A stretch of DNA of 5,868 nt from UBA5216 sp963924885 (lineage in GTDB: Bacteria; Pseudomonadota; Gammaproteobacteria; Burkholderiales; SG8-41). The translations under genes were made by a program, and so were the position numbers. Under the pieces are notes generated by a model. That model was not told the DNA's origin. It was given only the letters and a program-made list of their open reading frames with translations, and searched no databases. The stretch's first letter is position 1. Each line of letters opens with the position of its first letter. Below are positions 1-5,864 of this stretch, one piece after another. The stretch covers positions 1 through 5,868 of the forward strand of contig CAWUUY010000043.1 of assembly GCA_963924885.1 (NCBI GenBank), in the 5' to 3' direction.

Positions 1-772
1 TGGTCGCCAGCGCCTCGATTTCATTCTCACGCACACCCGGCTTCAATGCCTCGAAAATATCCTGATACACGCCGTCGCCCATCGCCGCCGCCATATTGAG
101 CAGGGTGATTTCGTCGTGGCTTTTGATCTCGCGCGCGTCGAGCATGACTTGCTGGCCATCGACGACATTCAAGCCGAGCTTTTGCAGCGCGAACATAAAC
201 AGCGGCTCGCACACGTCGATGCCGATCGGCATGTCGGCCACGCCCTCGGCCTTCAGCACGTCGTAAATTTCTTTCGCGGCTTCCTCGAACAAGCCGACGC
301 TCGGATTGATCGCGCCACGCAAACCGACATTGCCGGCGAGGCAATGATTCTTCGGCAGCCACGGCGCGTAGATTTTGTGATGCCGCGCGGCGGAACCAAA
401 ATCCCACACCCACGGCTCGCCGTTGCCGGTGAGCAAACACCAGCGCGTGAGTTTGTCGCGCGCCCACTCGCCGATTACCGTGCTGGAAATGTAGCGGATG
501 TTGTATTGATCGAACACCAGTACCGCGCCCAGATCGGATTGCGCGAGTGCGTTGCGCGTGCGCGCGAGGCGGTAGTTGTGCAACCGCCTGAAATCCACGC
601 GCTCTTCAAAATCTACTTGCATGCGGCCCGGTGCCTGTAACGGCAAATTCCAGCGGTGACCCGGATTCGCCGGATCGTAGAGGCCATCGGGGGCAGTCGA
701 TACGCCGCGCTTGGGGTCGATGCTGGAAGCCTTGATGCTCTTGGGTTCTACTTTTTTCTTTTTAGCTGGCAT
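1..772 (-). CDS. M24-family (creatinase/aminopeptidase P fold) protein, N-terminal part, cut by window edge
   Basis: The ATG at 772-770 opens a frame that stays open for 257 codons to the window edge, so the 3' end is missing. AAGGA at 786-782 lies 9 bases upstream and supports this start. The product begins with a lysine-rich tail (MPAKKKK) and has no signal peptide, so it is probably cytoplasmic. Residues about 60-205 look like the creatinase N-terminal domain, with the segment LVFDQYNIRYISS at 85-97. Residues about 210-257 (DAREIKSHDEITLLNMAAA and then LKPGVRENEIEAL) match the start of an M24 'pita-bread' domain. The metal ligands (usually Asp, Asp, His, Glu, Glu) would lie beyond the window, so activity cannot be judged. 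Family members include Xaa-Pro peptidases, creatinase and the DMSP lyase DddP. The FD..NIRY segment recalls the last two, from memory. It follows the receptor gene by 33 bases and is probably co-transcribed. Family call fairly sure; substrate unknown. Confidence 0.85.
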   Translation of the reverse strand, partial: MPAKKKKVEPKSIKASSIDPKRGVSTAPDGLYDPANPGHRWNLPLQAPGRMQVDFEERVDFRRLHNYRLARTRNALAQSDLGAVLVFDQYNIRYISSTVIGEWARDKLTRWCLLTGNGEPWVWDFGSAARHHKIYAPWLPKNHCLAGNVGLRGAINPSVGLFEEAAKEIYDVLKAEGVADMPIGIDVCEPLFMFALQKLGLNVVDGQQVMLDAREIKSHDEITLLNMAAAMGDGVYQDIFEALKPGVRENEIEALAT

Positions 773-781
773 TACAATTTG

Positions 782-786
782 TCCTT
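782..786 (-). promoter_or_regulatory. Ribosome binding site of the M24 gene
   Basis: AAGGA on the minus strand lies 9 bases before the ATG at 772. The 33-base spacer around it (773-805) is AT-rich compared with the genes on either side. It contains no terminator-like hairpin, which supports read-through from the receptor gene. Confidence 0.6.
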
Positions 787-805
787 ATAAAACAGATACT
801 TAAAT

Positions 806-1792
806 TCAACCCGCCTTGATCCCCGCCGCCTTGATGATCGGCAGCCAGCGCTGGAGTTCGCTCTTCACGAAATCGCCGAGTTCCTCGGGTGTTGACGGCG
901 CGGCTTCGGCACCCTGGGCGAGCAAGTGCTGCTTCACGTCGGGCCGATTCAGCACCTCGGTGATTTCCTGGTTGAGTTTCATCACCACCGCGCGCGGCGT
1001 TTTGGCCGTGGTGAACAAACCAAACCACAAGCGCGCATCCATGCCGGGAATGCCGGCCTCGACCGCGCTTGGAATTTCGGGGGTGCCCGCAAAGCGCGTC
1101 TTGCTCGACACCGCCAGCGCCTTCACGCGCCCGGCTTTCAATTGCGTGTGCGCGGTGACCGGCGACAAAAACGAAATCTGCGTTTCCGACGACAACAGCG
1201 CGGTCAGCGCAAGTCCCGCGCTTTTGTACGGTATGTGCAGCACGTTGACGCCCGCGATGCGGTTGAACAATTCGCCCGCCAGATGGCTCATCGAACCGTT
1301 ACCCGCCGAGGCGTAACTTAACCCCTGCTTTTGTTTGATAAAAGCGATCAATTCTTTCGCGTTGGAAACCGGTATCGATGGATGCGTCACCAGCACCACC
1401 ACGCCGGTGGTCATGCGCGACACCGGCGCGAAATCACGCACCGGGTCGTACGGCAAATCCTTGTACAGCGCCACCGCGCTCACCATCGGCCCGGCGTGGC
1501 CCATCACCAGGTTGTAGCCATCGGGCGCGGCTTTCGCCACCACGTCCGCAGCCAGCGTGCCGCCCGCACCCGAGCGGCTATCCACCACCACCGGCTGCGC
1601 CCATTTTTCATTGAGCTTTTGCCCGATATAACGCGACAGATAATCCGCCGTGCTGCCGACCCCACCGCCCATGATGCGCATCGGGCGATTAGGGAAATCC
1701 TTCGCTTCTTTTGCTTCCTGCGCAAACGTGGCGCTCACGCACAGCAACGCGGCCACGCCAACAGTAACCTTACCGAATGTTTTACGCCTCAC
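806..1792 (-). CDS. Tripartite tricarboxylate transporter substrate-binding protein (Bug/TctC family), fourth in the array
   Basis: This 328-residue periplasmic solute receptor has the usual length for the family. The start is GTG at 1792-1790: an in-frame TGA at 1798-1796 rules out a longer form, and GAGGAG lies 6 bases upstream. Residues 1-24 form a signal peptide (basic RRK, a hydrophobic run, TFA before QE). Family marks are NRPMRI (35-40), GAGG (75-78), APDGY (89-93), the second ligand loop SAGNGSMSH (162-170), HIPYK (186-190) and WFGLF (256-260). The first ligand loop is unusual: MGGGVGSTAD (41-50) replaces the common PF..G...D form, and NRPGAGG is changed to SRSGAGG. Such receptors bind small carboxylates or related molecules and deliver them to a TctA/TctB membrane pair, which is not present here. 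It is closest to the receptor just upstream: 48 of 94 residues identical from residue 32 on, counted by eye without gaps. Ligand unknown. Confidence 0.94.
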   Translation of the reverse strand: MRRKTFGKVTVGVAALLCVSATFAQEAKEAKDFPNRPMRIMGGGVGSTADYLSRYIGQKLNEKWAQPVVVDSRSGAGGTLAADVVAKAAPDGYNLVMGHAGPMVSAVALYKDLPYDPVRDFAPVSRMTTGVVVLVTHPSIPVSNAKELIAFIKQKQGLSYASAGNGSMSHLAGELFNRIAGVNVLHIPYKSAGLALTALLSSETQISFLSPVTAHTQLKAGRVKALAVSSKTRFAGTPEIPSAVEAGIPGMDARLWFGLFTTAKTPRAVVMKLNQEITEVLNRPDVKQHLLAQGAEAAPSTPEELGDFVKSELQRWLPIIKAAGIKAG

Positions 1793-1817
1793 GCATCACT
1801 CCTCACTCTTCACGCTG
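1790..1817. repeat. Four 7-base degenerate tandem repeats filling the receptor 3/receptor 4 junction
   Basis: On the plus strand the units are CACGCAT, CACTCCT, CACTCTT and CACGCTG, each starting exactly 7 bases after the last (1790, 1797, 1804, 1811). TACGCCT at 1783-1789 may be a fifth, decayed unit. The array covers the whole 25-base spacer between the stop at 1818 and the next gene, plus that gene's start codon. On the minus strand every CAC reads GTG, and the first is the start codon. The register is seen directly; any role is inference. Confidence 0.7.
1799..1804 (-). promoter_or_regulatory. Ribosome binding site fixing the GTG start at 1792
   Basis: GAGGAG on the minus strand lies 6 bases before GTG 1792-1790. 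An ATG at 1796-1794 is only 2 bases from it, is out of frame and meets a stop after four codons, so it is not the start. The site is itself made of two units of the 7-base repeat at 1790-1817. Confidence 0.65.
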
Positions 1818-2783
1818 TTAGTTGCTTTTGTAACCCGATTCCTTCACCACCCGCGCCCACTTCACCGCCTCGCTCTTCACGTAAGCGCCGAATTCCTCCG
1901 GCGTGGTGGGCGCGACTTCCGCACCCTGCCCCAGCAGCGTCGCCTTGACCTGCGGCGAGTTCAGCGCATCGGCGACTTCCTTGTTCAAACGCGCGATCAA
2001 ATGTTTGGGCGTGCCTGCCGGCGCGAACAATCCAAACCAAGCGTTTGAATCGAGATCAGGATAACCCGCTTCGACCGAACTCGGCACCTCGGGCATACCG
2101 GCGAAGCGCGTCTTGCGCACCACCACCAGCGGTTTCAGCCGCCCGGCCTTGACGTGCGGCTGCGCGGTGGCGGTGGACAAAAACGACGACTGTACTTCAC
2201 CCGCGATATTGGCCGTGACCGCGAAGCCCGCGCCCTTGTACGGAATATGCGTCATGCGCGCCTTGGTCACCAGATTAAATAATTCACCGGTGAGATGCCC
2301 GCTGGTGCCTGCCCCCGGCGAACCAAAATTCAGCTTGCCGCTCTGCGCCTGCGAATAGGCGATGAAGTCCTTCAGGTTGTTCGCCACAATCGACGGATGC
2401 ACCACGAACACCACCGCCACGTTGACCAGATTGGAAATCGGCTCGAAATCCTTGATCGGGTCATAGCCCAGATTCTTGTGCAGCACCTGCGCGCTGGCGT
2501 GCGTGCCGACGTGGCCGACAATCAGCGTGTAGCCGTCCGGCGCCGCGCGCGCGCCAATCTCCACGCCGATGATACCACCCGCACCGGGCCGGTTATCCAC
2601 CACCGCCTGCTGCCCCCAGCGCTCGGACAGTTTTTGCGCTACAAAACGCGCACTCAGATCCGAGGTGCTGCCCGGAGAACCGGTAATCACCCGGATCGGA
2701 CGATTGGGATAATTATCCTTGGGCTGCGCCCAAGTCACGCCAGCGAACGCCAACACAGCCACACCACACAGAATTTTTTTCAC
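1818..2783 (-). CDS. Tripartite tricarboxylate transporter substrate-binding protein (Bug/TctC family), third in the array
   Basis: Two in-frame GTG starts are possible. GTG at 2783-2781 gives 321 residues and a classic signal peptide (MKKILCGVAVLAFAGVTWA, cut before QP), with GGGGG 5 bases upstream. GTG at 2807-2805 adds eight residues including two glutamates before the lysine pair, with AGGG 9 bases upstream. I prefer the shorter form because its N-terminus suits export better. In its numbering the first ligand loop is ITGSPGSTSD (33-42), then NRPGAGG (64-70), the second loop GSPGAGTSGH (154-163), HIPYKGAG (179-186) and AWFGLF (248-253). The first loop lacks the common PF..G form, as in the next gene, its nearest relative. 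The cysteine in the signal peptide is not in a lipobox, so a soluble periplasmic protein is expected. Stop TAA at 1820-1818. Ligand unknown. Confidence 0.93.
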   Translation of the reverse strand: MKKILCGVAVLAFAGVTWAQPKDNYPNRPIRVITGSPGSTSDLSARFVAQKLSERWGQQAVVDNRPGAGGIIGVEIGARAAPDGYTLIVGHVGTHASAQVLHKNLGYDPIKDFEPISNLVNVAVVFVVHPSIVANNLKDFIAYSQAQSGKLNFGSPGAGTSGHLTGELFNLVTKARMTHIPYKGAGFAVTANIAGEVQSSFLSTATAQPHVKAGRLKPLVVVRKTRFAGMPEVPSSVEAGYPDLDSNAWFGLFAPAGTPKHLIARLNKEVADALNSPQVKATLLGQGAEVAPTTPEEFGAYVKSEAVKWARVVKESGYKSN

Positions 2784-2820
2784 TCGTTCCCCCGTCCACT
2801 CATTCACTCGTTCACGCCCT
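2781..2820. repeat. Five 8-base degenerate tandem repeats filling the receptor 2/receptor 3 junction
   Basis: On the plus strand the units are CACTCGTT (2781), CCCCCGTC (2789), CACTCATT (2797), CACTCGTT (2805) and CACGCCCT (2813), in perfect 8-base register. The first and fourth are identical, and an 11-base identity TTCACTCGTTC recurs at 2779-2789 and 2803-2813. The array runs from the likely GTG start codon (2783-2781) into the stop codon of the previous gene (2821-2819). Three units make 24 bases, which is why both GTG candidates at 2807 and 2783 share a frame. Confidence 0.75.
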
Positions 2821-3793
2821 AATTAACCTTGGCCCCCGAAGCAACAATCACCGGCGCAAACTTCTTCACTTCCGCGCGAATAAACGCATCAAACGCTTCC
2901 GGCGTGGTGGGCTTGGGCGTTGCGCCCAGTGTCAGCATGCGCTCTTTCATTTCCGGGGCATTCAGAATGCGCACCACTTCCTTGTTCACTGCATTCACCA
3001 CCGGACGCGGCGTTTTCGCGGCGACCAGCAGGCCGTACCATTGATCGTATTCAAAACCCGGCAGCCCCGCCTCAGCGACGGTGGGCACGTCGGGAAACAG
3101 CGGCGAGCGGGTCGCTGTGGACACCGCCAGCGCCAGCACGCGGCCGGCCTTGACCTGCCCCATCGCCACCAGTATCGGCGCGAAGTTAAATTGCACGTTG
3201 CCACCGATGACATTGTTCAGCGCATCGGGCGCGCCCTTGTAAGGCACGTGCGTCGCCTGCATACCCGCCGTAAGCCGGAACATTTCGCCGTTGATCTGCG
3301 TGCCGCTGCCGATGCCGGCGGAACTGAAATTCATCGTGCCCGGCTTGGCCTTGGCCAGCGCGATCAGGTCTTTCATCGATTTCACATTGAGCGCGGGCGC
3401 CACCACCAGCAGATTGGGCACGCTCGCCACCTGCGACACGCCAGCGAAATCCTTGATCGTGTCGTAAGGCAGTTTCGAGAACAGCGTGGCGTTGCCGGCG
3501 TGGCCGGTGGACACCATCATCATGGTGTGGCCGTCGGCGTTGGCTTCCAGCACGTATTGCGACGCAATGGTGCCGCCGGCGCTGGGGCGATTGTCCACCA
3601 CCACCTGCTGGCTCCAGCTTTTGAAAAATTCTTCGCCGATCCAGCGCGCGAGAATGTCGGTCTGGCTGCCGGCGGCGAACGGCACCAGCATGCGAATATT
3701 CTTGGTCGGAAATTTTTCCTGGGCATGCACTACGGGCGCCGCGCCGCAAACGGCCAGCGCACAGGCGGCGGAAATCAGTTTAATGTGGGTCAT
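2819..3793 (-). CDS. Tripartite tricarboxylate transporter substrate-binding protein (Bug/TctC family), second in the array
   Basis: This 324-residue receptor starts at ATG 3793-3791. GGAGG at 3805-3801 lies 7 bases upstream and is the strongest ribosome site of the block. Residues 1-24 form a signal peptide ending VHA before QE. The first ligand loop has the common family form PFAAGSQTD (38-46). NRPSAGG (68-74), the second loop SSAGIGSGTQ (157-166), HVPYKGAPDAL (182-192) and QWYGL (251-255) follow. It is the most canonical of the four in the first loop, but has Gln166 where the other three have His in the second loop. The protein would hold a small carboxylate-type solute between its two lobes in the periplasm. 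It lies 20 bases after the upstream receptor. Stop TAG at 2821-2819. It is clearly more distant from the last two receptors than they are from each other. Ligand unknown. Confidence 0.95.
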   Translation of the reverse strand: MTHIKLISAACALAVCGAAPVVHAQEKFPTKNIRMLVPFAAGSQTDILARWIGEEFFKSWSQQVVVDNRPSAGGTIASQYVLEANADGHTMMMVSTGHAGNATLFSKLPYDTIKDFAGVSQVASVPNLLVVAPALNVKSMKDLIALAKAKPGTMNFSSAGIGSGTQINGEMFRLTAGMQATHVPYKGAPDALNNVIGGNVQFNFAPILVAMGQVKAGRVLALAVSTATRSPLFPDVPTVAEAGLPGFEYDQWYGLLVAAKTPRPVVNAVNKEVVRILNAPEMKERMLTLGATPKPTTPEAFDAFIRAEVKKFAPVIVASGAKVN

Positions 3794-3800
3794 GCGTAAT

Positions 3801-3805
3801 CCTCC
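3801..3805 (-). promoter_or_regulatory. Strong ribosome binding site of the second receptor
   Basis: GGAGG on the minus strand lies 7 bases before the ATG at 3793, inside the 20-base spacer after the stop at 3814. This is the only receptor of the four with both an ATG start and a full GGAGG. By sequence alone it may be the best translated of the set. Confidence 0.7.
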
Positions 3806-3813
3806 GTCCTTCG

Positions 3814-4797
3814 TTATTGCTGTTTCAGTCCGGCATCGGTGACGATTTTGCGAAAGCGCACAAAATCGTTTTTCAGTGTGTCGGTGAGTTGTTCCGGCGT
3901 GCTCGCCGCCGGCGTCGCGCCCTGGCGCGTGATGCGTTCGCGCGTATCGGCATCCTGCAACACGGCGGCGATATCGCGATTCAGTTGCGTGACGATGGCG
4001 CGAGGCATGCCCGCGGGGCCGGCGATGCCGAACCAGGTATCAAGCTGCGCGGCGGGCAGGCCCGACTCACTCATGGTCGGCGCCTCGGGTGCGCTGGCAA
4101 CGCGCGCCGCCGAGGTCACCGCCAGTGCGCGCAAGCGGCCGTCACGCACATGCGGCAGCACCGCGGTGATCGGCGACACATAAAAATGCACGCGCACGGC
4201 GTACATCTCGGTCAGCGCCTCGGAAAAAATCTTGAACGGAATATGCACAGTGTCGATGCCCGCCGCCGACACAAACAGCGCGCCCCCCAGATGCGACAGG
4301 CTGCCGATGCCCGCCGAGCCGAAATTCAGCGCGCCGGGTTTGCCCTTCGCCAGCGCCACCAGATCCTTCACCGTCTTGGCCGGATACTGCGTGGGTACCA
4401 CCAGCATATTCGGCAGCGTGGCGATTTGCGAAATCGCGGTGTAATCCTCGATCGCGCGATACTGCGGCTCTTTGTGGATCAACGCGTTCACCAGATGCGG
4501 CGGCGCCAGCACCATTAATGTGTAACCGTCGGGCGCGGCCTTGGCGACGATCGTGCTGCCGACCACGCCGCCCGCGCCGGGCCGGTTGTCGTTCACCACT
4601 TGCTGGCCGTAACGCTCGCCAAGTTTTTGTCCCACGGTGCGTCCCAGAAAATCACTCGCAGCGCCGGTGGAGAACGGAATCACCAGGCGTATCGACTTGG
4701 TGGGATACCCTTGCGCGTAGGCCGTTCCCGCCAACGCCATGCTGGCGCTTAGCATAATTGAAGATAAGTATTTGTTTTTAAACGTTATTTTTTTCAC
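3814..4797 (-). CDS. Tripartite tricarboxylate transporter substrate-binding protein (Bug/TctC family), first in the array
   Basis: This 327-residue receptor starts at GTG 4797-4795, overlapping the TGA of the hydrolase gene by 4 bases (GTGA), which suggests translational coupling. AGGGG at 4812-4808 lies 10 bases upstream. Residues 1-28 are a signal peptide (KK.TFKNK, a hydrophobic run, AYA before QG). The first codons are strikingly AT-rich compared with the rest of the gene, as is common where a weakly folded mRNA start is favoured. Family marks are PFSTGAASD (41-49), NRPGAGG (71-77), APDGY (88-92), the second loop SAGIGSLSH (161-169) and WFGIAG (255-260). The usual H.PYKG is changed to HIPFKIFSEAL (185-195), losing the glycine, and the GG normally before the next strand reads AV. 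No frameshift is needed to explain this. Stop TAA at 3816-3814. Ligand unknown. Confidence 0.94.
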   Translation of the reverse strand: MKKITFKNKYLSSIMLSASMALAGTAYAQGYPTKSIRLVIPFSTGAASDFLGRTVGQKLGERYGQQVVNDNRPGAGGVVGSTIVAKAAPDGYTLMVLAPPHLVNALIHKEPQYRAIEDYTAISQIATLPNMLVVPTQYPAKTVKDLVALAKGKPGALNFGSAGIGSLSHLGGALFVSAAGIDTVHIPFKIFSEALTEMYAVRVHFYVSPITAVLPHVRDGRLRALAVTSAARVASAPEAPTMSESGLPAAQLDTWFGIAGPAGMPRAIVTQLNRDIAAVLQDADTRERITRQGATPAASTPEQLTDTLKNDFVRFRKIVTDAGLKQQ

Positions 4798-5864
4798 GCT
4801 TGAGCAACCCCTAATTGCCGCGCCATCCAGTCCGCCGACTGTGTGCGCCAGCGGTAACCGCGATTATTCGCTACATGGTTGCCGTCGTCGAGCAGAACAA
4901 ATTCTACCGGGCCGCGCGCCGCCTTGGCGAGCTTTTCACCGTCCTGCCACGGCACGATGCGATCCTGTTTTCCCGCGACGATAAACAGCGGGCAGGTGAT
5001 GTGTTGTGCCACACCCTTTAACGTCAGGGCCGCGCCGAACCGGCGCGCATCGTCCTGCGTTTTTTGTTTGGCGCGCACGCGAAACGTTTCGCGCGTGAGT
5101 TCGTTCAACGCCGGCCAGTTATCGCTCCAGTCAAACGGGCCGGAGAGCGAGATGCACGCCTTGATGCGCGTCTCAAACGCCACGGCGCGCGGCGCATAAT
5201 AGCCGCCAAGCGACACGCCCCACAGCCCGATGCGCGACGCATCCACGTCCGCGCGCTTTTCCACCCAATTGACCACCGCGCGCACCGCAACTTCATAGTC
5301 ACCGCGGATGCCGAGTTCGTATTCGGATTCACCCTGTCCCGGCCCGTCGAACGCGAGGATCGCCATGCCGCGCGCGAGAAACGGCTCCTCATACGCAGCG
5401 GTTTCTTCCTTTGCCGAATCGAGGCCCATGCACATGATGACGATGGGGGGCTTCTCCACACCCAGGGGTTTGCGCAAAATGCCGCGAAAATGCGTGCCCT
5501 CGAAGGGTATCTCCACGCGCTCGCCGGCGGGCCGGATGTGCGGCAGCGCCTTGGCGCGGCAAGCCACCGCCTTCAGGTGCGCGGCCTTCATTTGCGCCAC
5601 GTCCTCGACAAACACAAACTTGGCGAAGTGATAACTCACGCCGGCACGCGTCCAGTGCTCGCCCGCCGACAGCTTGTTGCCGGCGGCAAACGCATCATCG
5701 CCGAGTTTATCGTGAATGGCGGCGCGCGCGCTCCATGCCGCGCACCACTCGGGCCAGCATTCAATGCCGGCGGTGACTTCCTGAAAATCCGTCAGCGACA
5801 CGCCGTTGGACACAAAGCGCGCGGCCCAGTGATGTATCGCCGCCTCTACGCGTGAATCCGCCAT
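4794..5864 (-). CDS. Alpha/beta-hydrolase, 2,6-dihydroxypseudooxynicotine hydrolase/FrsA-like
   Basis: From ATG 5864 the product is 356 residues with no signal peptide, so it is cytoplasmic. Only four bases precede this ATG, so the ribosome site cannot be seen and a start further upstream is possible. The length fits the family. Residues 1-110 would form the helical N-terminal region. The hydrolase core follows with MGLDSAKEE (146-154), a loop characteristic of this group near the oxyanion site, DGPGQGES (173-180), the nucleophile elbow GVSLGG with Ser218, Asp301 in GKQDRIVP and His330 in DGNH. These form a complete catalytic triad at nearly the same positions as I recall for the Arthrobacter nicotine-pathway enzyme (Ser217, Asp300, His329). 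That enzyme cleaves a carbon-carbon bond next to a ketone, but relatives include esterases and pigment-pathway hydrolases, so the substrate is open. It is first in the visible block, and its stop overlaps the receptor start. Confidence 0.88.
   Translation of the reverse strand: MADSRVEAAIHHWAARFVSNGVSLTDFQEVTAGIECWPEWCAAWSARAAIHDKLGDDAFAAGNKLSAGEHWTRAGVSYHFAKFVFVEDVAQMKAAHLKAVACRAKALPHIRPAGERVEIPFEGTHFRGILRKPLGVEKPPIVIMCMGLDSAKEETAAYEEPFLARGMAILAFDGPGQGESEYELGIRGDYEVAVRAVVNWVEKRADVDASRIGLWGVSLGGYYAPRAVAFETRIKACISLSGPFDWSDNWPALNELTRETFRVRAKQKTQDDARRFGAALTLKGVAQHITCPLFIVAGKQDRIVPWQDGEKLAKAARGPVEFVLLDDGNHVANNRGYRWRTQSADWMARQLGVAQA
4808..4812 (-). promoter_or_regulatory. Ribosome binding site inside the hydrolase gene, supporting the GTG start at 4797
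   Basis: AGGGG on the minus strand lies 10 bases before GTG 4797 and within the last codons of the hydrolase gene. Together with the GTGA overlap it supports the non-ATG start, which is also needed to give the receptor a full signal peptide with a basic N-terminus. An ATG at codon 15 would remove the basic part. Confidence 0.6.
5078..5093. repeat. 16-base perfect palindrome inside the hydrolase gene
   Basis: CGCGAAACGTTTCGCG is its own reverse complement and lies within the codons for about residues 258-263. It has no loop, so as RNA it is a poor hairpin. It could be a dimeric protein-binding site or chance in GC-rich coding sequence. Nothing nearby looks like a promoter. Confidence 0.4.

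Noticed and set aside
116..640. 174-codon plus-strand open frame opposite the M24 gene
   Set aside because: The minus-strand frame has a ribosome site and M24-family motifs over its whole length. The plus frame has none.
773..805. Possible terminator between the last receptor and the M24 gene
   Set aside because: There is no GC-rich stem or T-run on the minus strand. The 33-base spacer holds only a ribosome site.
2750..2783. Possible lipoprotein signal in the third receptor (LCG in the leader)
   Set aside because: The cysteine sits at the start of the hydrophobic run rather than after it, and a normal cleavage site TWA before QP is present.
3041..3799. 252-codon plus-strand open frame opposite the second receptor
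   Set aside because: It has His/Arg/Gly-rich composition, no recognisable domain, and is the mirror of a well-conserved receptor gene.
3817..4518. 233-codon plus-strand open frame opposite the first receptor
   Set aside because: Same reasons: an arginine-rich shadow with no motifs, overlapping a clear TTT receptor.
4741..4797. AT-rich stretch resembling an internal promoter with a TATGCT -10-like box
   Set aside because: It lies inside the signal-peptide codons of the first receptor, has no matching -35 at proper spacing, and AT-rich gene starts are common without promoter function.
5064..5855. 263-codon open frame on the plus strand opposite the hydrolase gene
   Set aside because: It has Arg/His/Ala-rich low-information composition typical of the complement of GC-rich coding sequence, no family motifs, and a fully supported enzyme with a catalytic triad on the other strand.
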